This document shows positions 27,175 to 36,055 of a DNA stretch of 64,000 bases, piece after piece. Every line of letters starts with the position of its first letter. Position 1 is the stretch's first letter. The position numbers and the translations under genes are program-made. The DNA is taken from contig NZ_JADBGR010000018.1 of the NCBI RefSeq assembly GCF_014892515.1, positions 1 through 64,000 of the forward strand. Direction: 5' to 3'. The notes under the pieces are model-generated. The model was given only the letters and a program-made list of their open reading frames with translations, did not search any database and was not told the DNA's origin. Origin of the DNA: Myceligenerans pegani. Its GTDB lineage: Bacteria > Actinomycetota > Actinomycetes > Actinomycetales > Cellulomonadaceae.

Positions 27175-28299
27175 GTGAGCAACGAGACCGAGATCGGACG
27201 CGGCAAGCGAGGGCGGCGCGCGTTCTCCTTCGACGACATCGCCGTGGTGCCCTCCCGTCGTACGCGTGACCCCGAGGACGTGTCGGTCGGCTGGCAGATC
27301 GACGCCTACCACTTCGACCTGCCGATCGTCGCCGCCCCGATGGACTCGGTGATGAGCCCGGCCTCGGCGGTCGCACTGGGTGAGCACGGCGGGCTCGGCG
27401 TGCTCGATCTCGAGGGTCTCTGGACGCGCTACGAGAGGCCCGAGGCACTCCTGGAGGAGATCGCGACGCTCCCGGCGGAGCGCGCCACCGCACGCATGCA
27501 GGAGATCTACGCCGAGCCGATCAAGCCGGACCTCATCACCGAGCGCCTGCACGAGGTCCGGCGCGCGGGCGTGACCGTGGCGGGCGCGCTGTCGCCGCAG
27601 CGCACGCAGGAGTTCTACAAGACGGTGGTCGACGCCGGCGTCGACCTGTTCATCATCCGCGGCACCACCGTGTCGGCCGAGCACGTGTCGGGGAACGCGG
27701 AGCCGCTCAACCTCAAGCGGTTCATCTACGAGCTGGACGTGCCCGTCGTCGTCGGTGGCGCCTCGACCTACACCGCGGCCCTGCACCTCATGCGCACCGG
27801 CGCGGCCGGCGTGCTGGTCGGCTTCGGCGGCGGCGCGGCCCACACCACCCGCGTCTCGCTCGGGATCCACGCGCCCATGGCCACCGCCGTGGCCGACGTC
27901 GCCGCCGCGCGCCGCGACTACCTCGACGAGTCCGGGGGCCGGTACGTGCACGTCATCGCCGACGGCGGCGTGGGCCACTCCGGCGACATCGTCAAGGCCG
28001 TCGCCTGCGGGGCCGACGCCGTCATGCTGGGCGCGGCGCTCGCCCGGTCCAGCGACGCGCCGGGCCGCGGGTGGCACTGGGGGCCGGAGGCGCACCACGC
28101 CCAGCTGCCTCGTGGCGAGCGGGTCGAGGTCGGGACCGTGGGGACGCTGGAGGAGATCCTCTTCGGCCCGGGCCGCCGGGCCGACGGCACGCTGAACCTG
28201 GTCGGCGCCCTGCGGCGGGCGATGGCGACCACCGGCTACAGCGATCTCAAGGAGTTCCAGCGGGTCGAGGTCGTCGTCTCGCCGTACCAGCCGCGCTGA
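27175..28299 (+). CDS. guaB3: GuaB-family IMPDH-like protein GuaB3
   Basis: A 374-residue IMPDH/GMP-reductase-family barrel without CBS domains, the actinobacterial GuaB3 type. The N-terminus RAFSFDDIAVVPSRRTRD and the C-terminal TTGYSDLKEFQRVEVVV are typical. The loop that carries the catalytic Cys in IMPDH reads GFGGGAAHTTR: His or Ala replaces Cys, so normal IMPDH chemistry is not possible. GuaB3 of cyanobacteria acts as a GMP reductase, but that form keeps the Cys; the activity here is open. TAGGCT (27163-27168) ends 6 nt before the GTG, indicating a leaderless mRNA. Confidence 0.9.
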   Translation: MSNETEIGRGKRGRRAFSFDDIAVVPSRRTRDPEDVSVGWQIDAYHFDLPIVAAPMDSVMSPASAVALGEHGGLGVLDLEGLWTRYERPEALLEEIATLPAERATARMQEIYAEPIKPDLITERLHEVRRAGVTVAGALSPQRTQEFYKTVVDAGVDLFIIRGTTVSAEHVSGNAEPLNLKRFIYELDVPVVVGGASTYTAALHLMRTGAAGVLVGFGGGAAHTTRVSLGIHAPMATAVADVAAARRDYLDESGGRYVHVIADGGVGHSGDIVKAVACGADAVMLGAALARSSDAPGRGWHWGPEAHHAQLPRGERVEVGTVGTLEEILFGPGRRADGTLNLVGALRRAMATTGYSDLKEFQRVEVVVSPYQPR

Positions 28300-28328
28300 T
28301 CGAGGCCCGGCCGCACGCCGGGCGAAAG

Positions 28329-28354
28329 GGGGCGCACCTTCGAGGGTGCGCCCC
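28329..28354 (+). terminator. guaB3 terminator
   Basis: Perfect 10-bp stem (28329-28338 with 28345-28354) closed by a 6-nt ttcgag loop, 30 nt after the stop. Confidence 0.85.
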
Positions 28355-28407
28355 TTCGGCGTGTCCGGAGCCCACCCGGGATAGGTGCGGTCCGACATCC
28401 CGCCAAG

Positions 28408-28472
28408 GTGCACAGAACTTGTGCACGGCTATTGTGCACGTGATGTGTGCACAGTTATTGTGCATGCATGGC
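28408..28472 (+). promoter_or_regulatory. 13-bp-periodic GTGCAC operator array
   Basis: GTGCAC starts at 28408, 28421, 28434 and 28447, and GTGCAT at 28460, so five cores are exactly 13 bp apart. Most units carry an A/T-rich spacer (agaactt, ggctatt, agttatt). Each GTGCAC is itself palindromic. The array runs through the start codon of the ArsR-type regulator at 28468, so it is a strong candidate for an autoregulatory operator. Confidence 0.85.
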
Positions 28473-29271
28473 AGACAGCGAATCCCCCGCCGGCGAGTCC
28501 GCCCCTGTTCCCGCGGAGCCCACGCACCTCCACCTGACCGCAGAAGCGGTCAAGGTGCTCGCGCACCCGCTGCGTTCCCGGATGCTGACCGCGCTGCGGC
28601 GGGGCGGTCCCGCCACGGCGACGGACCTGGCCGGGCAACTGCGCTCCAACACGGGCGCGACGAGCTACCACCTGCGCCGCCTCGAGGCGGTGGGCCTGGT
28701 CGAGGACACCGGCGAGGGCGCGGGCAAGCGGCGCCTGTGGCGCGCCTCGACCCGGAGCCACGGCTGGACCAGGTCGGAGCTCGCCGACGACGAGGACGCC
28801 GCCACCGCGATCGGCTGGCTCGTGCGCGATTACCACCGGCTGTTCGACGCCGAGTACGGCCACTGGCTCGACGTCTCCGACGCCTGGCCGCGCGAGTGGC
28901 AGGACGCCGCGGGGATGGGCGACGCCTCGGTCGAGGTCACGCCGGAGCGGCTGGTGCGGCTGAACGAGGAGCTCCAGGAGGTCTTGCGGCGCTACCGCGA
29001 CGCCGACGCCGGCGATTCCCGCGCGCGGCGCGTCCACCTGTGGATGTTCACCTATCCGATGGAGGCCGACGACGTCCCGGACCTCGGCGACGACGTCCAC
29101 GACGACGCCACTCCCGCCACCAAGGGCGACGGCTCTGCACTCGACGACCGAACCGGCGCCGAGGTCACCCGCGACGACGCGATCACCCGCGACGACGCGA
29201 TCACCCGCGACGACGACGCCACCCGCGACGACGACCGCACCCCGCGCCCCGATCGCGAGGACCCCGCATGA
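28468..29271 (+). CDS. ArsR-type HTH repressor
   Basis: A 267-residue regulator with an N-terminal ArsR/HTH_20 winged helix (about 20-95: VKVLAHPLRSRMLTALRRGG, then TGATSYHLRRLEAVGLVE). A helical region of about 100 residues follows that may bind a ligand. No metal-binding cysteines are present, so it is not a classical metal sensor. The C-terminal tail is an Asp/Thr/Arg repeat (ITRDDA units) encoded by 18-bp DNA repeats at 29166-29240. The ATG at 28468 lies inside the operator array with no ribosome-binding site, so the mRNA may be leaderless. It overlaps the MFS gene by 4 nt (ATGA): the regulator-exporter pair is one operon and probably self-repressed. Confidence 0.87.
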   Translation: MADSESPAGESAPVPAEPTHLHLTAEAVKVLAHPLRSRMLTALRRGGPATATDLAGQLRSNTGATSYHLRRLEAVGLVEDTGEGAGKRRLWRASTRSHGWTRSELADDEDAATAIGWLVRDYHRLFDAEYGHWLDVSDAWPREWQDAAGMGDASVEVTPERLVRLNEELQEVLRRYRDADAGDSRARRVHLWMFTYPMEADDVPDLGDDVHDDATPATKGDGSALDDRTGAEVTRDDAITRDDAITRDDDATRDDDRTPRPDREDPA

Positions 29272-30527
29272 CCCCCGCCGCGGCCCGGCGCGTCCTGCTC
29301 AGCCTCGGGATCACGCGCTGGTTCCCGGTCGGGCTCGTCGTGGGTGTCACGACACTGCTCCCGATCGAGCGCGGGCTCAGCGTGGCCGACACGCTGACCG
29401 TCGTCGCCCTCACGGGTCTCGTCGTCTTCGCGCTCGAGCTGCCGACCAGCGGCTTCGCCGACGCCTTCGGCCGGCGCCCGGTCTACCTCGCCGCGGCGGC
29501 GGCCCAGATCGTCGCGGCGATCCTGTTCGTGACGGCACAGACGTTCTGGGGTTTCGTCGTCGCTGCCGCCGCCTTCGGGGTGTTCCGCGCGCTCGACTCG
29601 GGGCCCCTCGAGGCCTGGTACGTCGACACCGTGCACCGCACCCGGCCCGGTGCCGACGTCGACCGGACCCTCTCCGCCGCGGGCACCGTGCTCGGCGGAT
29701 CCATCGCCGCCGGGGCGCTCGTGGGCGGCGCCCTGATCTGGTGGCACCCCGTGGTCGCGTGGAACGCGCTGACGCTGCCGTACGTCGTCTACGCCGCGCT
29801 GGCCTGCGTGCACCTGGTGGCGGCCGCGGTCCTGATGAAGGAGCCTCGCCCCGCCGCCGCGGCTCCGGGGAGTCCTGGCGCGAAGGCGTCGCTCGCCGTC
29901 GTCGTCGACGGGGCCCGCGAGGCTCCGCGGGTCGTCCGCGACGGACTGCGCCTGCTGGGTACCAACCGCGTCCTGCTGGGCCTGGTGCTGGTCGAGGTGT
30001 TCTGGTCCTTCGCGATGATCGTGTTCGAGACGTTCCAGCCGATCCGGCTCGCCGAACTGCTCGGGAGCGAGGAGGCCGCGGGCGCGGTGAACGGCCCGGT
30101 CACCGCCGTGGGCTGGGCGGTCTTCGCGTGCGGCTCGGCGCTGGCGGGCCTCGCGTCCGGGCGGCTGGGTGTGGCGCGCACCGCCATCCTCTCGCGGGGG
30201 CTCAACGGCGCGGGGGCGGTGGTGATGGGCCTCGTGGCGGGCCCAGCGGCGCTCGTCGTCGCCTATCTGGCCACGTACGGGCTGCACGGCAGTGCCGGAC
30301 CGATGCACGCCGCCCTCCTGCACCGCGAGGCCGAGGCGCGAAACCGCGCCACCGTGCTCTCCATGAACTCGATGGTCGCGTTCGGCGCGTTCTCGCTCGG
30401 GGCGATCCTGCTGGGGCGGCTCGCGGACGTGACGTCGAACCAGACGGCGATGGTGGTCGGCGGCGCGGTGAGCGTGCTGGGGGCCCTCTGCTACCTGCCG
30501 GCGCTCCGGCGGGAGAAACGGTTCTGA
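29268..30527 (+). CDS. MFS transporter, probable exporter
   Basis: A 419-residue integral membrane protein with about 12 hydrophobic segments. The loop-2/3 motif GFADAFGRRPVYL corresponds to MFS motif A (GxxxDxxGRR). The central loop holds RPAAAAPGSPGAKAS between the two six-helix halves. Its position directly behind, and overlapping, an ArsR-type repressor suggests a drug or metabolite exporter induced by its substrate. The substrate cannot be told from sequence. No terminator is evident in the 149 nt before the dehydrogenase gene. Confidence 0.88.
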   Translation: MTPAAARRVLLSLGITRWFPVGLVVGVTTLLPIERGLSVADTLTVVALTGLVVFALELPTSGFADAFGRRPVYLAAAAAQIVAAILFVTAQTFWGFVVAAAAFGVFRALDSGPLEAWYVDTVHRTRPGADVDRTLSAAGTVLGGSIAAGALVGGALIWWHPVVAWNALTLPYVVYAALACVHLVAAAVLMKEPRPAAAAPGSPGAKASLAVVVDGAREAPRVVRDGLRLLGTNRVLLGLVLVEVFWSFAMIVFETFQPIRLAELLGSEEAAGAVNGPVTAVGWAVFACGSALAGLASGRLGVARTAILSRGLNGAGAVVMGLVAGPAALVVAYLATYGLHGSAGPMHAALLHREAEARNRATVLSMNSMVAFGAFSLGAILLGRLADVTSNQTAMVVGGAVSVLGALCYLPALRREKRF

Positions 30528-30676
30528 ACCACTTCGCACACCGCGCCATCCGAGGAAAGTTTCTGCCGATGAACAGGGCGTTCGTGGAACCGATGGACGA
30601 AAGGGTGAATTTTTGACACGAGTTTTCATCGCTCCGCCCCTGTGTGCTGGCTCGTTTTACGCGTAGGGTGGCCCGC

Positions 30677-32299
30677 ATGATCGACGAGACACCGGGTGAA
30701 GCTGCTGTCGGATCAGTCTTCGACCCCGAGAGTCCCGAGTCCACGTACGTGCTCGAACCGGAGCTCGTCGCGCCGCTCGTCGCGCGCGTCGCCTCATCGC
30801 AGGGAGCCGGGACACACCGGTCGACCTGCCCGTTCACCGGCGGGCCGCTCGCGACGATCCCCGTGTCGTCGCCCGCCGACGTCGCCGCCGCCGTCGAGCG
30901 CGGACGGCTCGCCCAGCGCGCCTGGGAGCGGACCGGCCTCGCGGACCGTAGCCGCGTGCTCGACAACCTTGCTCGAATCGTTCTCGTGCGCCAGTCCGAG
31001 GTCCTCGACCTGATCCAGCTCGAGACCGGCAAGGCGCGACGGTCCGCGTTCGAGGAGGTCGGCGACGTCGCGCAGGTCGCCCGCCACTACGCCGTGAAGG
31101 CCCGGCGCTACCTGGCCACGGACCGGCCCGCGGGCATGATCCCGCTCGTCACGGGCGTGCGCGTGCAGCGGCGCCCGGTCGGCGTGGTCGGGGCGATCAC
31201 GCCGTGGAACTATCCGCTCACCCTGGTGCTCTCCGAGGCGTTGCCGGCGCTGGTGGCGGGGAACGCCGTCGTCGTCAAGCCCGATCCGCAGACCACGCTG
31301 ACCGCCCTGTGGGCCGCCGAGGTGCTCGAGGAGGCGGGGCTGCCCGCCGGGCTGTTCCAGATCGTGGCGGGCGGCCGCGAGACCGGCGAGGAACTGGTCG
31401 ACCGCGCGGACCACGTCGCGTTCACCGGCTCCACCGCGGTCGGGCGCAAGGTCGCCGCCCGCGCCGGCGAGCGACTCGTCGGCGCCACCCTGGAGCTCGG
31501 CGGCAAGAACGCCATCTACATCGCGGACGACGTCGACGTCACCGCCGCACTGCCCGGCGTCGTCCGCGCCTGCTTCGCGAGCACCGGCCAGCTGTGCCTC
31601 TCCGCGGAGCGGATCGTGGTGCACGAGGCCGTGGCGGACGAGTTCGTCGCGAAGCTCGTGCGCGACGTGCGGAACCTGCGGCTCGGCGCGGGCCTCGACT
31701 ACACGGTCGACGTCGGGTCGCTCACCTCCGACGCGCAGCTCGCCAAGGTCACCGAGCACGTCGACGACGCCCTCGCCCGCGGCGCCGTCGTCCTGGCCGG
31801 CGGCGTGCACCGCTCCGACCTCGGCCCCTACTTCTACGCGCCCACCGTGCTCGACGACGTGCCGTCGGACGCGCTCGTCGCGCGGGAGGAGACGTTCGGC
31901 CCCGTCGTCTCCGTGACCCGGGTCCGGTCCGACGACGAGGCCGTCGCCGTGATGAACGACTCGGAGTACGGCCTGCACATGTCCGTCTGGTCCGGCGACA
32001 CCGCACGCGCGCGGAAGGTCGCGGACCAGATCGAGGCCGGATCCGTCTCGATCAACGACGGATACATGCTGACCTGGGGCTCCGTCGGCGCTCCGACCGG
32101 CGGCTGGAAGGCCTCCGGGCTCGGCAGGCGGCACGGCAGGTCGTCCGTCGAGGCCATGACGCAGACCCGGACGATCGTGACCGCCCGGGGCGCGGGCCGC
32201 GGCCTCGGCATCGAGGCCGTGCTCGCGCTCGAGGGCGCGGCGCCGAGCCGCATCCTCAGCGCCGCGCTGGAAGGAATGCGCAAGCTCCGGATCCCCTGA
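30677..32299 (+). CDS. gabD2: NAD(P)-dependent succinate-semialdehyde dehydrogenase-like ALDH
   Basis: A 540-residue aldehyde dehydrogenase, closest in layout to the actinobacterial GabD2 group that oxidises succinic semialdehyde to succinate. GAITPWNYPL is the cofactor-binding segment, FTGSTAVGRKVA the nucleotide loop, LELGGKNA holds the general-base Glu, and TGQLCLSAERI the catalytic Cys307. It is about 50 residues longer than typical E. coli GabD, at both ends, as in other GabD2 proteins. TAGGGT (30664-30669) lies 7 nt before the ATG, and TTGACA occurs further upstream at 30613. Substrate assignment is by family resemblance. Confidence 0.88.
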   Translation: MIDETPGEAAVGSVFDPESPESTYVLEPELVAPLVARVASSQGAGTHRSTCPFTGGPLATIPVSSPADVAAAVERGRLAQRAWERTGLADRSRVLDNLARIVLVRQSEVLDLIQLETGKARRSAFEEVGDVAQVARHYAVKARRYLATDRPAGMIPLVTGVRVQRRPVGVVGAITPWNYPLTLVLSEALPALVAGNAVVVKPDPQTTLTALWAAEVLEEAGLPAGLFQIVAGGRETGEELVDRADHVAFTGSTAVGRKVAARAGERLVGATLELGGKNAIYIADDVDVTAALPGVVRACFASTGQLCLSAERIVVHEAVADEFVAKLVRDVRNLRLGAGLDYTVDVGSLTSDAQLAKVTEHVDDALARGAVVLAGGVHRSDLGPYFYAPTVLDDVPSDALVAREETFGPVVSVTRVRSDDEAVAVMNDSEYGLHMSVWSGDTARARKVADQIEAGSVSINDGYMLTWGSVGAPTGGWKASGLGRRHGRSSVEAMTQTRTIVTARGAGRGLGIEAVLALEGAAPSRILSAALEGMRKLRIP

Positions 32300-32319
32300 C
32301 AGGCCCTGGCCGGGCCTGT
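32299..32319 (+). terminator. Terminator after aldehyde dehydrogenase
   Basis: Perfect 8-bp stem ACAGGCCC/GGGCCTGT with a 5-nt loop, starting at the stop codon. Confidence 0.7.
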
Positions 32320-32492
32320 CGGGACGGCCGACACGGACGGCACGCACTCGCCGGCGACGGCAGTCGTGGTGATCCGGCGGTCGCGGCGCGAAGCTCCCCC
32401 GGGCGTCGTCGGCCGGTCCCCCGATCGGGGGAGGGTCTCCCGGCCGTGAGCGGAGAGCGTGAGGGCGTACACCTTCCAGACGGAGGAACGTC

Positions 32493-33626
32493 ATGTCACG
32501 CACCGAAATCTCCACGGGGCCGCTCGAACGCACCGCACCGCCCGACCGTGTCCTGCTCACCGCCACCGTGCTCAGCGGCATCGCCGCCGTCATCGGCGGC
32601 GGATGGCTCGCCGGGATACTCCCCGGCTTCTACACGGAGACCGGGCACGCACTGTTCGCCGACGGCGCAGGCGCTGCGGCCGCGACCGTCCTGCACACCG
32701 TCACCGCACTGCTCGGCGTCGCGGCCGGCATCGCCGGACTCGCGGGTGCGCTCAAGGGCCGCTCGCTCGTCGTGACGGGCGCGGTGCAGACCGCAGTGTT
32801 CGGCCTGGTCATGGGCAGCATGGGGAGCCTCTCCCTCGTCGGCTACCTGCTGGCGTTCGCCATGCCCGTCGTCATCGTCGTGCTCGTCGCACAGGTGATC
32901 CGCAAGTATCCGCGACTCCGATGGTTCGTCGGGGGCCCGGCGCTGGTCGCCGTCGTCATCGCGCTGGTCCTCGCCGGACCGGCGATCATCGACGCCCTGG
33001 TCAAGACCGCCGGCGCGATGGCCGCCGACGCGGCCTCCATCGGCGTCATGCTGCTGCTCCTCGCGACCGCCACGGTGTGGGCTGCGGCCGCTGTCCGCGC
33101 CCTGCCGTCGGACGGCTCCGGACGGGCCACGGCATGGGTGCTCCGGCACCGCAGGGCGATCACCGTCGTCGCGGCGACCGGCCCGCTCCCGTATGCGCTG
33201 GTACGTCTTACCTGGCTCACACCGTGGCCGGCCATCGCCCCGGAGGGAATCGACATGGAAGGACGCATCTGGGGTCTGCTCCTGTCGAGCGGAGCCTGGC
33301 TCGGGTTCGCGCTGACCCTCGGGCTGATCCTGCCGTGGGGCGAGGTCTTCCCACGCTGGGTCCCCGGCCTCGCCGGCAGACCGGTGCCGATCGCGGCCGC
33401 CGCCGTACCCGGCGGATTCGTGGCGGCGACCCTGGTCTTCACGGCCGTCCCGATGCTGGTCACGTTCGGGGAACAAGGTCTGCTCCCGCTCCTGCTGGGT
33501 GCGATCACGATCCCCTGCTGGTACTGGGGGCCAGCCCTGGGGCTCGCGGTGTGGGGCTACGTGGCGCACCGGCGGGTCCAGGCGGCCACCCCAGCCGGAT
33601 CGGAGGCGCACCATGCTGCGCACTGA
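32493..33626 (+). CDS. Multi-pass membrane protein, paralogue 1 of a tandem pair
   Basis: A 377-residue integral membrane protein with about ten hydrophobic segments; I do not recognise a named family. It is clearly homologous along its length to the next gene. Shared blocks are TAVFGLVMGSMGSLS, RHRRAITVVAATGPLPYAL, LTWLTPWPA, WGEVFPRWVPGLAGR and IPCWYWGPALGLAVWGYVA. The conserved Trp/Pro-rich loops suggest a common extracytoplasmic or substrate-facing surface. GGAGGA lies 5 nt before the ATG. It starts a four-gene operon ending in a two-component system, so a sensory or transport partner role is plausible. Function is not known. Confidence 0.85.
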   Translation: MSRTEISTGPLERTAPPDRVLLTATVLSGIAAVIGGGWLAGILPGFYTETGHALFADGAGAAAATVLHTVTALLGVAAGIAGLAGALKGRSLVVTGAVQTAVFGLVMGSMGSLSLVGYLLAFAMPVVIVVLVAQVIRKYPRLRWFVGGPALVAVVIALVLAGPAIIDALVKTAGAMAADAASIGVMLLLLATATVWAAAAVRALPSDGSGRATAWVLRHRRAITVVAATGPLPYALVRLTWLTPWPAIAPEGIDMEGRIWGLLLSSGAWLGFALTLGLILPWGEVFPRWVPGLAGRPVPIAAAAVPGGFVAATLVFTAVPMLVTFGEQGLLPLLLGAITIPCWYWGPALGLAVWGYVAHRRVQAATPAGSEAHHAAH

Positions 33627-34698
33627 CCCCGCCGTCGCTGCGCCCGACCGCGTGCTGGTCGCCGCCACCGCTCTGAGCGGCATCGCGACGCTCCTCGGTG
33701 GGGGCTTCCTCACCGGGCTGGTGCCGAACTTCTACGTCGGCGGCGACTACTCGCCGCTCGCCGACCTCATCGGTTCTCGTCCGACCACCGTGCTGCACAC
33801 CCTCTTCGCCCTGCTCGGCACCGCCGCCGGGATCGTCGGACTCGCCGGACGGCTGAATCGCGCCGCCATTGTGACGGCGGGCGTATTGCAGGCCGCGGTG
33901 TTCGGGATCGTGATGGGCAGCCTGGGCACCCTCTCCGCCGTGGGCTACCTGGTGGCCTTCTGCATGCCCGTGGTCGTCGTCGGGCTGCTCGTCCAGGTCA
34001 TCCGGCGCCAGCCACGCCTGCGATGGACCGTCGGCGTGCCGGCGCTCGGCGTCGTCGCCGCCGCGCTGATCCTCGCGGGCGCGGGCCTTCCCGACGCCGT
34101 CCGGACAGCGGGCAGCGGGGTGGCCGGAAAAGCGTGGCAGCTCGGCATGGTGCTCCTGCTCCTCGTCACCGCGGCGGTCTGGGCGGCCGTCGCCGTCCGG
34201 GCCGCCGCGGCCGGGGGCGGCCTCGACCGTGCCACCGCCTGGGTGCTGCGCCACCGCACGGCGATCACCGTCGTCGCCGCGACCGGACCGCTCCCGTACG
34301 CGCTGATCCGGCTCACCTGGCTCACTCCATGGCCCGCCGGCGTGGACGAGGGCGTGCCCATGACCATTCGCGTGTGGGGGCTCCTGCTCTCCAGCGGCGC
34401 CTGGGCGGGGGTCTTCCTCACCCTCGGTCTGATCCGGCCGTGGGGTGAGATCTTTCCGCGTTGGGTCCCGGGCCTGGCAGGACGGGTCGTTCCGATCGCC
34501 GCGGTCGCCGTGCCCGGCGGGCTGGTCGCGGCGACCGTGACGTTCAGCGCGGTGCCGATCTTGTCCGGCTTCATGGGTGAGGGGCTCGTGGACAGCCTGC
34601 TCGGCGCACTGATGATCCCGTGCTGGTACTGGGGGCCCGCGCTGGCGCTCGCGGTGTGGGGCTACGTGGCGCACCGGCAGGCCCAGGCGCGAGGATGA
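33613..34698 (+). CDS. Multi-pass membrane protein, paralogue 2 of a tandem pair
   Basis: A 361-residue integral membrane protein with about ten hydrophobic segments, a diverged tandem duplicate of the preceding gene. It shares HRTAITVVAATGPLPYAL, LTWLTPWPA, WGEIFPRWVPGLAGR and IPCWYWGPALALAVWGYVA, and differs mainly in the termini and the loop near residue 170. It overlaps the upstream gene by 14 nt, with CGGAGG as ribosome-binding site inside that gene, so the two are translated together and may form a heteromer. The histidine kinase starts 4 nt after its stop codon. Function is unknown. Confidence 0.85.
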   Translation: MLRTDPAVAAPDRVLVAATALSGIATLLGGGFLTGLVPNFYVGGDYSPLADLIGSRPTTVLHTLFALLGTAAGIVGLAGRLNRAAIVTAGVLQAAVFGIVMGSLGTLSAVGYLVAFCMPVVVVGLLVQVIRRQPRLRWTVGVPALGVVAAALILAGAGLPDAVRTAGSGVAGKAWQLGMVLLLLVTAAVWAAVAVRAAAAGGGLDRATAWVLRHRTAITVVAATGPLPYALIRLTWLTPWPAGVDEGVPMTIRVWGLLLSSGAWAGVFLTLGLIRPWGEIFPRWVPGLAGRVVPIAAVAVPGGLVAATVTFSAVPILSGFMGEGLVDSLLGALMIPCWYWGPALALAVWGYVAHRQAQARG

Positions 34699-34702
34699 CA
34701 CC

Positions 34703-36055
34703 GTGATCCGGATCTTCGTGCGGCGGTTCGCCTGGACGATGGTCGGGGCCGCCATCGGACTGGCCGCGGTGCTGGTCGTGTACTTCGGCCTGCGGGCCGT
34801 CCTGGACGCGACGATCGCGGGGCCGGACGGGGCCGCGGTGCCCGACCTGCTCGTCGCCGGGGTGAGCGTGGCCGCCGCCCTCGCGCTCGGACTGGTGCCG
34901 GGCGCGCGTGAGCTCGAGGTCACCGCCGCCCGGAGCCTTCTGCGGGCCGACGCCGAACTCGTGGTCCCCGACCGGGAGACGTGGGCGCACCGCGCGCGTT
35001 CCGGGGGCTGGATCGCGTTCCACCTACTGGCCGGACTGGTGGTCGGATTCTGCCTGTTCGCGCTGGTCCCAGCCGCTGTCGTGGTCGGGACCGAGGCGGC
35101 TCTGGGGCGCTCGGTCGGATCGACGGTCCCCGTGGTCGAAGGGGCGGGCCCCCGGACCGCCGTCGTCGCCGGCTGCGTGATCGGCGGGGGCGTCGTGCTC
35201 ACCGCGGCCTGGCCGGTCGGCGCGCTGGCCGAGCGCCTGGTCGGTAGATTCCTCGGGCCGACGGCGGCCGACCGGCTCGAGGTCGCGCTCGCGCGGCAGC
35301 AGCGAGAAGCCGAGCACACGCTTCTCGCCAGGGAGCTGCACGACGGCATCGGCCACGCCCTGACCATCGTCTCCGTCCAGGCAGCGGCAGGCCGCCGGGT
35401 CGCGAACGCGCGGCCCGAACGGGCCGCCGCCGCACTCGCCGCGATCGAGGAGGTGTCGCGGGGTGCACTGGTGGAGCTGGACGCGCTCCTGGGCATGCTC
35501 CGCGACGACAGGCCGCCCACGCCCGCCGGGGGCCTGGCCGACGTCGTCGAGCAGCACCGGCGCTCCGGGCTCGACGTCGTCGACGCCGTGGACCTGCCTT
35601 CCCGCCTTCCGCCCCTGCTGCACCGTACGGTGGTCCGCATCGTGGCCGAAGGGCTGACGAACGCGCACCGGCACGGCGCACCCGGTCCGGTGCGCGTCAC
35701 CGTCGCGCACACCGACGAGGAGGTGATCGTGCAGGTGAGCAATGCTGTGACGGCTGGTGCGGGCATGTCGGACAGCCGCGGCGGACGCGGGCTGGCCGGT
35801 ATCCGGGAGCGCGCGTCGCTGTTCGGGGGGAGCGCCGAGTTCGGCGTCGCCGGACAGGAAGCCGGAGCGCCCGCGGTAACCGGGGACGACGCCGGCCGCT
35901 GGGTGCTCGACGTCCGCCTGCCACGCATCACGGCACCGCCGCCCGCCGGCGCCCGGGCGACGGGCAGCCGCGACGGGCGGTCCGCGGCCGCCGATGAGGC
36001 ACGCGGGCCCGACGGGTGGTCCCGGCCGTCGGACGGGGAGGGAGCCGATGACTGA
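34703..36055 (+). CDS. NarL-type sensor histidine kinase
   Basis: A 450-residue membrane kinase. Hydrophobic segments lie near residues 10-30, 45-70, 105-130 and 150-175, with no large extracellular sensor domain. The HisKA_3 dimerisation motif ELHDGIGHALTIVSVQA carries phospho-acceptor His213. The HATPase has an N-box-like AEGLTNAHRHG and the G-box GGRGLAGIRERA. The C-terminal ~45 residues are a disordered Ala/Gly/Arg tail. It is 4 nt downstream of the membrane-protein pair and overlaps the regulator gene by 8 nt. With so little sensor domain of its own, it may read its signal through the paired membrane proteins (inference). Confidence 0.92.
   Translation: MIRIFVRRFAWTMVGAAIGLAAVLVVYFGLRAVLDATIAGPDGAAVPDLLVAGVSVAAALALGLVPGARELEVTAARSLLRADAELVVPDRETWAHRARSGGWIAFHLLAGLVVGFCLFALVPAAVVVGTEAALGRSVGSTVPVVEGAGPRTAVVAGCVIGGGVVLTAAWPVGALAERLVGRFLGPTAADRLEVALARQQREAEHTLLARELHDGIGHALTIVSVQAAAGRRVANARPERAAAALAAIEEVSRGALVELDALLGMLRDDRPPTPAGGLADVVEQHRRSGLDVVDAVDLPSRLPPLLHRTVVRIVAEGLTNAHRHGAPGPVRVTVAHTDEEVIVQVSNAVTAGAGMSDSRGGRGLAGIRERASLFGGSAEFGVAGQEAGAPAVTGDDAGRWVLDVRLPRITAPPPAGARATGSRDGRSAAADEARGPDGWSRPSDGEGADD

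Noticed and set aside
34571-35023. Reverse-strand frame at the junction of the membrane-protein pair and kinase genes
   Set aside because: It is low-complexity Pro/Arg/Gly translation antisense to the tight operon, with no start signal.
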